A DNA stretch of 64,000 nt from Bog-756 sp963699345 (GCA_963699345.1 CAVOTL010000005.1:1054001-1118000); one strand, 5' to 3'; counted from the first letter of the stretch, positions 1-8,872 are shown. Notes: a model not told the origin generated them from the letters alone. Program-made: numbers and translations.

Positions 1-104
1 AAGGAGACGGCGGCGACCAGCCCCGCGACCCCGAGGATCAGGGCGGCGGCGGTCGTCCGGCGGGCGACGTCGCCCACGTTGGGGAGGGTGAAGTGGGCGA
101 ACAC
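1..104 (-). CDS. atpI: ATP synthase protein I-like membrane protein, N-terminal part
   Basis: A GTG codon at 104 follows a purine-rich AGGGGG stretch and opens a frame running off the left edge. The 34 visible residues start VFAHFTLPNVGDVARR and then become hydrophobic, as expected for the first membrane helix of an AtpI-type protein. It lies just downstream of the small AtpZ/AtpI-like gene at 145-408. In actinobacteria such genes precede atpB, so the F-type ATP synthase operon probably continues to the left. Identity rests mainly on context, because too little protein is present for a family assignment. Confidence 0.5.
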   Translation of the reverse strand, partial: MFAHFTLPNVGDVARRTTAAALILGVAGLVAAVS

Positions 105-144
105 GGTCAGTCCCCCTGTCCGGTGGTGGCGGTGGTGGCGGTGG

Positions 145-408
145 TCACAGGTACTTCCGCACGGTGGCGACGGCCATACCCACGGCCGCCACGATCCCGA
201 CGGCCAGGCCGACCAGCAGGAACACCGGTGTGTCGTGCGTGACGGCGTCGAGCCACAGGCCCACACCCACCGTCACGGCCACGCACAGCGCCATCGAGAT
301 CCCCAGCCCCAGGAAGGCCGTGGCCCCCGGTGAGAGGCGCCGGTCCGCCGGCGTCCAGCGCGGCTCGGGCTCCTGTCCGTCCGAGGGGGGCGGGGTGGAA
401 TCGTCCAT
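145..408 (-). CDS. AtpZ/AtpI family F0F1-ATPase-associated small membrane protein
   Basis: This 87-aa protein has a charged, proline-rich N terminus (about residues 1-28) and two hydrophobic segments (about 30-53 and 60-80), ending in VRKYL. That size and topology are typical of the AtpZ/AtpI-like proteins encoded ahead of ATP synthase genes, which are thought to assist c-ring assembly or ion supply. It sits between a WecA-type transferase and an AtpI-like gene, the same order as Rv1302-Rv1303-atpB in Mycobacterium. The ATG at 408 is the first start in frame. The function is inferred from family and context. Confidence 0.75.
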   Translation of the reverse strand: MDDSTPPPSDGQEPEPRWTPADRRLSPGATAFLGLGISMALCVAVTVGVGLWLDAVTHDTPVFLLVGLAVGIVAAVGMAVATVRKYL

Positions 409-679
409 GCCGGGTCCGGACCGCGTCAGTCGATGTGGGGAGAAGAGGCGTCACGAGAGGGATCCGGGTTCACGCAGGGGACGAGTTGGCGGTCGTCCGT
501 GCATCGTCGGCGGGGGCGTGCAGGCATACGGCGCGACCCGTCGGTGCGGACCCCTCCGGAGGGGTGGAAGGCCTGCAATTCACGTGGCGCATCATCGCAC
601 TATTCCCACGCCACCGGCAAAACGCCCGAAACATGCTGTTCACAGCGCGGAAACCGAGCTGGTCGGGAGGCCGTCCTGG
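409..679. other. Intergenic region upstream of the ATP synthase genes
   Basis: About 270 bases without a convincing gene. They probably hold the promoter of the atpZ/atpI genes, read leftwards. A perfect 16-base palindrome, ACCCCTCCGGAGGGGT, lies at 550-565. It has no T-run on either side, so it is only a weak candidate for a terminator of the upstream transferase gene or a protein-binding site. Confidence 0.4.
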
Positions 680-1924
680 TCAGGCGGGAGGGTCCCCCAC
701 GCCGGCCGCCACTCCGACGGGAGGGTCGCCCGACCGGGTGGGGGCGTCGGGGCCGGGACCGGGTGGGGGCTCGTCGGGCTCGGTGACCTCGTCGGGGTCC
801 CCGTGACGGCGCAGCGAGGGGTGGAAGAGGGTGAAGAGGATCACCCCGAGGGCGAGCACCCCGAAGGGGATGAAGGCGTTCACACTCGACACGTACAGGG
901 GGAACAGGACCAGGCCCGACAACAGGACCGTCCACGCCCACAGGATGAGCACGCTGCGGCGGTGGCCGTGGCCCAGGCGGAGCAGGCGGTGGTGGAGGTG
1001 GTTCTTGTCCGGGGTGGAGAACCCCGTCCGGTTCGCCGTGCGGCGGACGAAGGCGAAGGCCATGTCGACGATGGGCACCCCGAGGATGAAGAAGGGGATG
1101 AAGAGGGGGGCGAAGAAGAAGTAGGTCTGCCCGCTGCGGGCCGCCACCCCGCCCACGGTGCCGGCCGAGCGCCCACCGATCAGCATCGTCGAGGCGGCCA
1201 TCAGGAGGCCGAGCAGCAGCGCCCCGCCGTCCCCCATGAAGATCTTGGCCGGATGGAAGTTGTGGGGCAGGAAACCCAGGCAGATCCCACAGGTCACCAC
1301 CGCGATCAGCGGTCCGATGTTGTCGGCCGGGAGGTTGCCGAGGTGCTGCAGGTGGAGTCCGTACACCGCCAGCGCCCCCGAGGCGATGGCCACGACGCCC
1401 GCGGCCAGGCCGTCGAGCCCGTCGATGAGGTTGACGGCGTTGGTGATGGCGATGACCCACAGGGCGGTCAGCAGCGGGGTCCACTCGGGCGAGAGCAGCA
1501 GGAAGCCGGCCAGCGGGACCTTGAACTGGAACCACGTGACGCCGGTGAAGTACAGGATGCTGGCCGCCAGCACCTGGCCCGCCACCTTGGCCGGGGCCGA
1601 CATGTCCCGGAAGTCGTCGATGAGCCCGACCACGAAGATGGCGGCCGCCCCGAGCAGCAGCCCGAGCGGCTCCGACGACCCGCGGAAGAGCTGGTCGAGC
1701 GCCGGCACCGACGCGGCCACGGCCCACGTCACCAACATCCCGAGGAACATGGCCACGCCCCCCGACTGGGGGGTCACCCGCTGGTGCACCTTGCGGTCGT
1801 CGGGCTGGGCCACGTAGCCGATCTGCACGGCGATCCGCCGGGCCGGGAACGTCAGCACCCAGGTGGAGAGGGCCGCCACGACGAGGAGGACGGCGTACCA
1901 GTTGAGCGGGACGATCGAGCTCAC
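680..1924 (-). CDS. wecA: WecA/MraY-family undecaprenyl-phosphate glycosyl-1-phosphate transferase
   Basis: This 414-aa multispanning protein would transfer a sugar-1-phosphate (GlcNAc-1-P in characterised WecA) to undecaprenyl phosphate at the cytoplasmic face, starting synthesis of a cell-wall polymer. The family motifs are in order: the DDRKVHQ loop near residue 43, NAVNLIDGLDGLAAG near 160, the NFHPAKIFMGDGG catalytic segment near 220, and the cytoplasmic HLHH motif near 308. About ten hydrophobic helices surround them. The C terminus from about residue 375 is proline-rich and probably disordered. GTG at 1924 is the start used. It sits between glyA and atpZ/atpI, as rfe/wecA does in Mycobacterium. 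The sugar specificity cannot be read from sequence. Confidence 0.9.
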   Translation of the reverse strand: MSSIVPLNWYAVLLVVAALSTWVLTFPARRIAVQIGYVAQPDDRKVHQRVTPQSGGVAMFLGMLVTWAVAASVPALDQLFRGSSEPLGLLLGAAAIFVVGLIDDFRDMSAPAKVAGQVLAASILYFTGVTWFQFKVPLAGFLLLSPEWTPLLTALWVIAITNAVNLIDGLDGLAAGVVAIASGALAVYGLHLQHLGNLPADNIGPLIAVVTCGICLGFLPHNFHPAKIFMGDGGALLLGLLMAASTMLIGGRSAGTVGGVAARSGQTYFFFAPLFIPFFILGVPIVDMAFAFVRRTANRTGFSTPDKNHLHHRLLRLGHGHRRSVLILWAWTVLLSGLVLFPLYVSSVNAFIPFGVLALGVILFTLFHPSLRRHGDPDEVTEPDEPPPGPGPDAPTRSGDPPVGVAAGVGDPPA

Positions 1925-1960
1925 GGGGTCATCCCGGGGCCGGGGCCGCCACGCCCGGTG

Positions 1961-3266
1961 TCACGCCCCGGCCAGGTCCGGGTACGGGGGGAAGCCGGCG
2001 CACAGCTCGCGCACCTCGGACCGCACGACGCGCAGGGCGGCGTCGTCACCGCGCTCGGCGCAGGGCCCGCCCGAGCAGGGCGCCGACCCGCGCCATCTCC
2101 TCGGTCCCCATGCCCGTGGTGGTGAGCGCCGCGGTGCCGAGGCGCAGTCCCGAGGTCACGAACGGTGAGCGCGGATCGTCGGGGATCGTGTTCCGGTTGC
2201 AGGTCAGCCCGGCCCGGTCGAGGACCTCCTGGGCCTCCTTGCCCGTCAGCTCGGCGTCGAAGGAGCGCAGGTCGCACAGGACCTGGTGGTTCTCGGTGCC
2301 ACCCGACACCAGGCGGATGCCCTCGGCCGCCACCGCGGTGGCCAGGGCCGCGGCGTTGGCCACCACCTTGGCCGCGTAGTCGCGGAACCCGGGCCGGGAC
2401 GCCTCGGCGAAGGCCACGGCCTTGCCGGCGATCACGTTCTCGAGGGGACCTCCCTGCAGCCCCGGGAAGATGGCGCTGTCCACCGCCTTGGCGTGCTCGG
2501 CCGAGCACACGATGGCACCCCCGCGCGGCCCACGCAGCGTCTTGTGGGTGGTGAAGGTCACCACGTCGGCGACCCCCACCGGCGACGGGTGGACGCCCCC
2601 GGCGATGAGCCCGGCGGGATGGGCGGCGTCGAACAGGAACCGGGCGCCCACCGAGTCGGCGATCTGTCGGAAGGGCATGGGGTCGATGATCCGGGCGTAG
2701 GCGGTGGACCCGGCCACGATCAGCTGGGGACGGTGGGTGCGGGCCAGGTCGGCCACCTGGTCGAAATCGATGATCTCGCCCGGCTTGTCGGGGTCGTCCG
2801 TGGCCGGCGACACCCCGTAGGACACGAAGTTCCAGATCTTGGAGGTGATCGAGGCCGGCGATCCGTGCGTCAGGTGGCCGCCGTGGTCGAGCCGCATGGC
2901 GAGGATGGTGTCCCCCGGCTTGATCAGGGCCTGGTAGGCGGCCAGGTTGGCGTTGGAGCCGGCGTGGGGCTGGACATTGGCGTGCTCGGCCCCGAACAGG
3001 TCTTTGCAGCGCTGGCGGGCGAGGTCCTCGACCTCGTCGATGACCTGGTTGCCGCCGTAGTAGCGGCGGCCGGGGTAGCCCTCGGAGTACTTGTTGGTCA
3101 GCACCGATCCGGTGGCGGCCAGCACCGCCGTGGACGTGAAGTTCTCCGAGGCGATGAGCTGGAGGGTGCTGGACTGGCGCACCTCCTCGTCACCGAGCAG
3201 GGACAGGACCTCGGGATCGCCGGCCAGCCAGGGGTCGAAGGGCGAGGCGTGGGCGTGGCGGGTCAT
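1961..3266 (-). CDS. glyA: Serine hydroxymethyltransferase, with an apparent single-base frameshift near the 3' end
   Basis: GlyA converts serine and tetrahydrofolate to glycine and 5,10-methylene-tetrahydrofolate using PLP. The ATG at 3266 gives MTRHAHASPFDPWLAG and then the typical LQLIASENFTS and NKYSEGYPGRRYYGG blocks. The PLP-lysine region reads TTHKTLRGPRGG. The frame opened by this ATG stops at 2046, giving 406 aa without the usual C-terminal tail. A second frame from about 2060 down to a TGA at 1961 encodes LRVVRSEVRELCAGFPPYP, the expected GlyA ending. Removing one base near 2046-2065 joins the two into about 434 aa, the normal size. The start overlaps the rpiB stop by four bases, so the two are probably co-transcribed. 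The defect is either a real +1 shift or a sequencing error. Confidence 0.88.
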
Positions 3267-3721
3267 GGGGTGGCGGGCTCCCTTTCCTGGTCGGTGATCT
3301 GGTCGATGCGCCGCTGGTGACGGCCGCCGCCGTCGAAGGTCGCGGCGAAGAAGGCGTCGAGGGCGTCGAGGGCGGTCGCCCGCCCCGTGGTGCGCTCCCC
3401 CACGCACACCACGTTGGCGTCGTTGTGGCGGCGGGCGAGCCGGGCCGTGGTCACGTCGTGGACCACGGCCGCCCGGATCCCGGGCACCTTGTTGGCGGCG
3501 ATGCCGATACCGATGCCCGTCCCGCAGACGCACACACCCGACTCGGCGCGCCCCTCCGCCACGGCCTCCCCCACGGCCCGTCCGTAGACCGGGTAGTCGA
3601 CCGACACCTCGGCCGAGTCGGTGCCGAGGTCGTCCACCTCGTGTCCGGCCGCCACCAGGTGGGCGACGATCTCCGTCTTCAGGGCGTAGCCCGCATGGTC
3701 CGAGGCCACGGCGATGCGCAT
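3263..3721 (-). CDS. rpiB: Ribose-5-phosphate isomerase B
   Basis: This 152-aa protein interconverts ribose-5-phosphate and ribulose-5-phosphate in the pentose phosphate pathway. The N terminus MRIAVASDHAGYALK, the CGTGIGIGIAANK phosphate/active-site loop with its cysteine near residue 66, and RHNDANVVCVGER near 99 are typical of RpiB/LacAB proteins. The ATG at 3721 gives the standard N terminus. It is the first gene of a leftward operon and its stop overlaps the glyA start as ATGA. Confidence 0.95.
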   Translation of the reverse strand: MRIAVASDHAGYALKTEIVAHLVAAGHEVDDLGTDSAEVSVDYPVYGRAVGEAVAEGRAESGVCVCGTGIGIGIAANKVPGIRAAVVHDVTTARLARRHNDANVVCVGERTTGRATALDALDAFFAATFDGGGRHQRRIDQITDQEREPATP

Positions 3722-3810
3722 GGCCCGAGTGTACCGAGCGCGGCGGAGCCGGTCGGGGGCCGTCCCGGCCGGACAGGGGCCCCCGGGGGCGCCGGTAGGC
3801 TCGTGGGACG

Positions 3811-5409
3811 ATGCCCCTCCACCCCTCCACCCCGGTGGTCGTGGGAGTCGGTCAGGTGACCAACCGGCCCCACACGGAGGGCGAAGGGTCGCTGTCCGAC
3901 CGCCCCGAACCCCTGGGCCTGATGCTCGACGCCGTCACCGCGGCCCTGGAGGACTGCGACGGCACCCCTGCCGGCGGGTCCGCCGCTGTGGGCCGGGCCC
4001 TGTTGGCCCGGACCGGGTCGCTGCGGGTGGCGAACCCGCTGAGCTGGAAGTACGTCGATCCCGGCGCCCTCCTGGCCGAGGAGCTGGGCATCGAGCCGGC
4101 CGAGATCCTGGTCACCACGACGGGCGGCAACAACCCGCAGTCGCTGGTCAACGCCACCGCCCTGGCCATCGGCCGGGGGGAGCTCGACGTCGCCGTCATC
4201 GCCGGGGCCGACTGCCACTACACCCAGGCGGCGGCCCGCCGGCACCCCGACCGACCCCTGCTGCCCTGGACCGTCCAGGCGGCCGACACCGGGCCCCCCA
4301 CGCTGTTCGGCAGCGACCGGCGGGGCACCACGCGGTCGGAGGAGGAACGCGGACTCGACCTCCCCATCCACGTGTTCCCCCTCTTCGAGAACGCCCTGCG
4401 GGCGGAGGCCGGACGGACCCTGCCCGAACACCTCGCCCACATCGGCACCCTCTGGTCCCAGTTTTCCGACGTGGCGGCCGGCAACCCGTACGCCTGGCTG
4501 CGCGAGCCGTGGACGGCCGAGGCGCTCGTCACCCCCACCGAGTCCAACCGGATGGTCGCCTACCCGTACACCAAGCTGCTGACCGCCGACCTCCAGGTGG
4601 ACCAGGGGGCGGCGGCCGTCCTGTGCTCGGCCGCGGCGGCCGAGGCCGCCGGCGTGCCGCGGGACCGCTGGGTGTTCCCGCTCGCCGGGGCCGATGCCGA
4701 GGACCACTGGTTCCTGTCCCATCGGGCCGACTTCCACTCCTCACCCGCCATCCGTCTGGCCGGGGCCTCCGCCCTGGCCCTGGTGGGCACCTCCGTCGAC
4801 GCCGTCGACCACCTCGACCTCTACTCGTGCTTCCCGTCCGCCGTGGAGATCGCCGCCCGCGAGCTGGGTCTGCCCGACGACGACCGGGACCGGCCCCTGA
4901 CGGTCACCGGGGGACTCACCTTTGCCGGCGGGCCCGGCAACAACTACGGCACCCACGCGCTGGCCGCCATGGTCGGGGCCCTGCGCGAGCGGCCCGGCAC
5001 CACGGGACTGACCACGGGGCTGGGCTGGTACGTGTCCAAGCACAGCATCGGCCTGTACGGCACCGAGCCGCCGGCCGGGCGGACCTCCGACCCCGACGCG
5101 CTGCCGCCGGGCACCATCGTCGAGTCGGCCGCCGGCTTCGCCTGGGCCGACCCCCAGGCCGCGGTCGGGGCGCTCCCCCAGTGCGCCCCCGACGCCGACG
5201 CCGAGGGCGAGGTGACGGTGGAGACGTATTCGGTCTCGTTCGGTCGCGACGGCGCCCCCGAGCACGCCGTGGTGGCCTGTCGGACCCCCGGGGGCCGACG
5301 CGCCTGGGCCCGGGTCACCGATGCCGCCCACCTGACGCTGCTGGTGACCGAGGAGGGGTGCGGACGGCTCGGCACCCTCCGGCCCGACGGCGAGGTCGAT
5401 CTCCGCTAG
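3811..5409 (+). CDS. Thiolase-like acetyl-CoA acetyltransferase homologue without the N-terminal nucleophilic cysteine
   Basis: This 532-aa protein has the thiolase fold over about residues 1-400 and an extra C-terminal domain. It resembles the actinobacterial group of long 'acetyl-CoA acetyltransferase' proteins. The segment that carries the acyl-accepting Cys in thiolases reads TTTGGNNPQSLVN (residues 102-114), with Gly-Gly instead of Cys. The FAGGPGNNYGTHALAAMVG segment keeps the histidine. It may therefore not catalyse ordinary thiolysis. The ATG at 3811 lies nine bases after TAGGCT (3796-3801), which suggests a very short or absent leader. Its last 95 bases overlap the convergent gene at 5315-6526. 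The substrate is unknown. Confidence 0.8.
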   Translation: MPLHPSTPVVVGVGQVTNRPHTEGEGSLSDRPEPLGLMLDAVTAALEDCDGTPAGGSAAVGRALLARTGSLRVANPLSWKYVDPGALLAEELGIEPAEILVTTTGGNNPQSLVNATALAIGRGELDVAVIAGADCHYTQAAARRHPDRPLLPWTVQAADTGPPTLFGSDRRGTTRSEEERGLDLPIHVFPLFENALRAEAGRTLPEHLAHIGTLWSQFSDVAAGNPYAWLREPWTAEALVTPTESNRMVAYPYTKLLTADLQVDQGAAAVLCSAAAAEAAGVPRDRWVFPLAGADAEDHWFLSHRADFHSSPAIRLAGASALALVGTSVDAVDHLDLYSCFPSAVEIAARELGLPDDDRDRPLTVTGGLTFAGGPGNNYGTHALAAMVGALRERPGTTGLTTGLGWYVSKHSIGLYGTEPPAGRTSDPDALPPGTIVESAAGFAWADPQAAVGALPQCAPDADAEGEVTVETYSVSFGRDGAPEHAVVACRTPGGRRAWARVTDAAHLTLLVTEEGCGRLGTLRPDGEVDLR

Positions 5410-6526
5410 CCGTCCGCCCTACGGGGTGGACGCTGCCGAGTTGGGGGGCGGCGCTGCCGTGGTCCCGGTAGCGGCGCCGGAAGGCGCCGTAGGCCACCGG
5501 GCCGGCCAGCATGGGCAACCAGTAGGAGGCCAGCCGGTAGGCCAGCGTCGCCAGCACCGCCTGGGCCCCGTCCAGTCCGGCCAGGGTGAGGAACCCGGCG
5601 AGGCTGGCCTCGACCACCCCGATGCCGCCCGGCGTGATCGGCAGGAGCCCGATGACGCCGGCCACCGCGTAGGCCAGCAGGATGAGCGACGGTCGGGGGT
5701 GGGCGCCCACGGCCCGGACGCAGAACAGCAGGCAGAGGTAGTCGAAGAGCAGTCGGCCCACCGAGAGCAGGGTCGCCTGCCACCACTGCTCGCCCAGGAC
5801 CGCCCGGATCACGTTGCGCTGCTCGATCAGCCGCTCGGGCAGCCCCTCCAGCCGCGGCCGCTTCTTGAGCGCCCGGTTCCGCACGGCCTGGGCCACCCGC
5901 CCCGCCCACTCCAGGGGGGCGTCGAAGACCATGACCGCCGCCCCGAACGCGGTGAAGAGGACGAAGCCGACGGCTCCGATCCAGGCTGCGTCGGTCAGGC
6001 CCGAGGCGACGGGGGCGCCGAAGGCCACCACCGGCAGCACGAAGACCGGCAGGGCCAGCAGGCCGCCGATGCCGAGGAAGGAGAAGGCGGTCAGGCCGCT
6101 GACCGACTCGGTGGGGTCCATGCCCGCGGTACCGAGCATCCGGAACTGCACCGCGGCGCCGGCCGCCGCCCCTCCCGGCACGACCAGCGAGATGGCGTTG
6201 CCGGCCAGCTGGGCGGTGATCACCGAGAACCAGGCCTTGGTGCGGAGGGCGATCCTCTGGAGGGAGAAGGTGCAGGCGAAATGGATGCACTCCGCCAACA
6301 GCGCCGGCACGAACCAGAGCAGGTTGAGCTCGGCCAGCTTGGGCCACGAGTTGAACACGGCGAGGATGCTGGGGGCGACCAGGTAGAGCACCACCCCGGT
6401 GAAGGCGATCGCGATGCACCGTTTGACCAGTGACTTCCACCGGATGGGCGACTGCTGTTCCGCCTCGAACCGCCGCTCGAACGAGCGGGGGTTGGGGTCG
6501 TCGGGCAGGCCGGGGACCGTCGTCAC
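5315..6526 (-). CDS. UPF0104/LPG-synthase-TM family membrane protein
   Basis: This 403-aa integral membrane protein belongs to the family of the transmembrane (flippase) half of lysylphosphatidylglycerol synthases. The family signatures LAGNAISLVVPGGAAAGAA near residue 112 and LLPITPGGIGVVEASL near 320 are present, with about eight hydrophobic helices. There is no soluble aminoacyl-transferase domain. GTG at 6526 is chosen because AGGAGG lies about ten bases upstream; an in-frame ATG at 6556 would add ten Gly-rich residues. The basic, low-complexity C terminus (about the last 45 residues) is encoded opposite the end of the thiolase-like gene, so the real conserved protein may end earlier. The transported lipid is unknown. 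Confidence 0.82.
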   Translation of the reverse strand: MTTVPGLPDDPNPRSFERRFEAEQQSPIRWKSLVKRCIAIAFTGVVLYLVAPSILAVFNSWPKLAELNLLWFVPALLAECIHFACTFSLQRIALRTKAWFSVITAQLAGNAISLVVPGGAAAGAAVQFRMLGTAGMDPTESVSGLTAFSFLGIGGLLALPVFVLPVVAFGAPVASGLTDAAWIGAVGFVLFTAFGAAVMVFDAPLEWAGRVAQAVRNRALKKRPRLEGLPERLIEQRNVIRAVLGEQWWQATLLSVGRLLFDYLCLLFCVRAVGAHPRPSLILLAYAVAGVIGLLPITPGGIGVVEASLAGFLTLAGLDGAQAVLATLAYRLASYWLPMLAGPVAYGAFRRRYRDHGSAAPQLGSVHPVGRTASGDRPRRRAGGCRAVRTPPRSPAASGGRHR

Positions 6527-6571
6527 GTCGTCTCCGCCTCCTTCCCCCCCGGCCATCGTCGACGTCCGCCC

Positions 6572-6730
6572 TCAGCCCCCGGCCGGCCCGGTCACGGCGG
6601 CCGACACGACGTCGGCGCCGTGCGGCCCGCCCCGGAGGCCGGCGTCCTCGCGGTGCATCACGGAGCTCACCGCGGGGGTGGAGGCCACCCCGTCGGACCT
6701 CGGGTCCCCGGTGCCCTGGATGTCGGCCAT
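6572..6730 (-). CDS. Small hypothetical protein upstream of the UPF0104 gene
   Basis: A 52-aa frame starts MADIQGTGDPRSDGVASTP after a GGGAGACAC-like ribosome binding site and ends 45 bases before the chosen start of the membrane-protein gene, in the same direction. It has no hydrophobic segment and no recognised domain. It could be a translated leader or a small soluble protein. Support is only the ribosome binding site, the spacing and the open frame. Confidence 0.35.
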   Translation of the reverse strand: MADIQGTGDPRSDGVASTPAVSSVMHREDAGLRGGPHGADVVSAAVTGPAGG

Positions 6731-6958
6731 CGTCGTGTCTCCCTCGTCCCGTGCTGCGGCCCCGATTGTCCCACGGCCGGCCCACCCCCGACCGCACCGG
6801 GATCGCCACCCGGCGGCCGACGGGCCGGGTCGGGCCCCGGCGCACCCGATCCTACGAATCCGTCCCGCCCCGACGCGCACCCCGGGACGGGACCCGACGG
6901 GGGACCGCCGGGCCGGGCCACCACCGAGGGCCCGTGCCGTGGACCCCCCGTGACCCGT

Positions 6959-6964
6959 TACCCT
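6959..6964 (+). promoter_or_regulatory. Putative -10 element of greA, near-leaderless
   Basis: TACCCT lies eight bases before the greA GTG and matches the actinobacterial TANNNT -10 form. No ribosome binding site is present, so the mRNA probably starts at or next to the GTG. Confidence 0.4.
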
Positions 6965-6972
6965 TGTACCCC

Positions 6973-7458
6973 GTGAGTGACGCGTCCGACACCCGACTGA
7001 CCCGAGACACCTACGAGCGGCTCCAGGCCGAGCTCGAGGACCTCACCACGCGCGGTCGGGTGGAGATCGCCGCCCTCATCGAGGCGGCCCGGGCCCTCGG
7101 TGACCTGAAGGAGAACGGCGACTACCACGCGGCCAAGGACAGCCAGGGCAAGATGGAGTCCCGCATCCGCCAGCTCGAGCAGATGCTCAAGAACGCGACG
7201 GTCGTCGACGGGGCCGCCGTGTCGGACGGCACCGTGGCCCACGGCTCGGTCGTCACCCTCCGCTACGAGGGCGACGACGAGGACGACACCACGGACTACT
7301 TCGTCGGCAGCATCGAGGAGCGCCAGGGCGACCTGACCGTGGTCTCCCCCGGGTCGCCCCTGGGCCAGGCCCTCATCGGCCACGCCGTCGGCGACACCGT
7401 CGAGTACGCAGCACCCGGGGGGAACCTCCGGGTCGAGATCGTGAAGATCGGAGCCTGA
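6973..7458 (+). CDS. greA: Transcription elongation factor GreA
   Basis: This 161-aa protein rescues backtracked RNA polymerase by stimulating cleavage of the nascent RNA 3' end. The N-terminal coiled coil carries GDLKENGDYHAAKDSQG near residue 45, containing the acidic tip that reaches the polymerase active site. The C-terminal FKBP-like domain includes SPLGQALIGHAVGDTVEY. GTG at 6973 is chosen because it gives the expected short N terminus; upstream codons in the same frame are Arg/Pro-rich and not Gre-like. The leuC start is four bases after its stop, so greA-leuC-leuD probably form one transcript. Confidence 0.92.
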   Translation: MSDASDTRLTRDTYERLQAELEDLTTRGRVEIAALIEAARALGDLKENGDYHAAKDSQGKMESRIRQLEQMLKNATVVDGAAVSDGTVAHGSVVTLRYEGDDEDDTTDYFVGSIEERQGDLTVVSPGSPLGQALIGHAVGDTVEYAAPGGNLRVEIVKIGA

Positions 7459-7462
7459 GCCC

Positions 7463-8872
7463 GTGAGCCAGCCGCGCACCCTGTCCGAGAAGGTGTGGGA
7501 CGGTCACGTCGTCCACGCCGGGGGCACCGAGGAGCCCGACCTCCTCTTCATCGACCTCCACCTGGTCCACGAGGTCACGTCCCCGCAGGCCTTCGACGGG
7601 CTCCGCCTGGCCGGTCGCCGGGTCCACCGGCCCGACCTCACCGTCGCCACGGCCGACCACAACGTGCCGACCACCGACATCGACAAGCCGGTGGCCGACC
7701 CCATCTCGGCCAAGCAGCTGTCGGTGCTCGACGCCAACTGCGCCGAGTTCGGCATCACCTGCTACCCCATGGGCGACGCCGACCAGGGCATCGTCCACAT
7801 CATCGGCCCCGAGCAGGGCCTGACCCAGCCGGGGATGACCATCGTCTGCGGCGACAGCCACACGTCCACCCACGGGGCCTTCGGCGCCCTGGCGTTCGGC
7901 ATCGGGACGAGCGAGGTGGAGCACGTCCTCGCCACCCAGACGCTCCCCCAGCGGCGCCCGGCCACCATGTCGGTGACCGTCGACGGCGAACTGCCGGCCG
8001 GGGTCACGGCCAAGGACCTGGTGCTGGCCGTGATCGGCCGGATCGGCACCGGCGGAGGCAGCGGCCACATCATCGAGTACCGCGGCTCGGCGGTCACCGG
8101 CCTGTCCATGGAGGGGCGGATGACCGTGTGCAACATGTCCATCGAGGGCGGCGCCCGGGCCGGCATGATCGCCCCCGACGACACCACGTTCGCCTACATC
8201 GAGGGCCGCGACCACGCTCCCAAGGGGGCCGCCTGGGAAGAGGCGCTCGACTTCTGGCGCTCGCTGCCCACCGATCCCGGGGCCACGTTCGCCAAGGAGG
8301 TCGTCCTGGACGGTGGCCGGCTCGCCCCGTTCGTGACCTGGGGGACCAACCCGGCCCAGGTGGCCCGCATCGACGGGACCGTGCCCGTGCCCGACGAGTT
8401 CGACACCCCGGCGGAGCGGGAGTCGGCGGCCCGGGCGCTCGAGTACATGGGCCTGGTGGGCGGCACCCCCCTCACCGAGGTGCCGGTCGACACCGTCTTC
8501 ATCGGATCGTGCACCAACGGCCGGATCGAGGACCTGCGGGCCGCCGCCGAGGTGCTCCGCGGTCGCCGGGTCCGGTCGGGCATGCGGGCCCTCGTCGTCC
8601 CGGGGTCGCACCGGGTCAAGGCCCAGGCCGAGGCCGAGGGACTCGACACCGTGTTCACCTCGGCCGGGTTCGACTGGCGCGAGCCCGGGTGTTCGATGTG
8701 CCTGGCCATGAACCCGGACAAGCTCCAACCCGGCGAGCGGGCGGCCTCGACGTCGAACCGGAACTTCGAGGGCCGCCAGGGCCGGGGCGGCCGTACCCAC
8801 CTGGTGTCGCCGGCGGTGGCCGCCGCCACCGCGGTGGCCGGGCGGTTCGCCACCCCGGGGGAGCTCGACTGA
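7463..8872 (+). CDS. leuC: 3-isopropylmalate dehydratase large subunit
   Basis: LeuC and LeuD together isomerise 2-isopropylmalate to 3-isopropylmalate in leucine synthesis. The 469-aa sequence has the aconitase-type [4Fe-4S] ligands in GSCTNGRIEDL near residue 347 and CSMCLAMNPD near 410. Conserved blocks such as CGDSHTSTHGAFGALAFGIGTSEVEHVLATQ near 130 are intact. The GTG at 7463 follows a GGAG site that overlaps the end of greA. The stop shares one base with the leuD ATG. Confidence 0.96.
   Translation: MSQPRTLSEKVWDGHVVHAGGTEEPDLLFIDLHLVHEVTSPQAFDGLRLAGRRVHRPDLTVATADHNVPTTDIDKPVADPISAKQLSVLDANCAEFGITCYPMGDADQGIVHIIGPEQGLTQPGMTIVCGDSHTSTHGAFGALAFGIGTSEVEHVLATQTLPQRRPATMSVTVDGELPAGVTAKDLVLAVIGRIGTGGGSGHIIEYRGSAVTGLSMEGRMTVCNMSIEGGARAGMIAPDDTTFAYIEGRDHAPKGAAWEEALDFWRSLPTDPGATFAKEVVLDGGRLAPFVTWGTNPAQVARIDGTVPVPDEFDTPAERESAARALEYMGLVGGTPLTEVPVDTVFIGSCTNGRIEDLRAAAEVLRGRRVRSGMRALVVPGSHRVKAQAEAEGLDTVFTSAGFDWREPGCSMCLAMNPDKLQPGERAASTSNRNFEGRQGRGGRTHLVSPAVAAATAVAGRFATPGELD

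Noticed and set aside
164..2125. 653-codon plus-strand open frame over the atpZ and wecA region
   Set aside because: It is antisense to conserved minus-strand genes, is Arg/Gly/His-rich, and has no domain; it is a by-product of high G+C.
2046..3830. Apparent fusion of an N-terminal extension to GlyA (594 codons)
   Set aside because: The upstream half is rpiB read in the wrong frame; the true GlyA starts at 3266 with the family N terminus.
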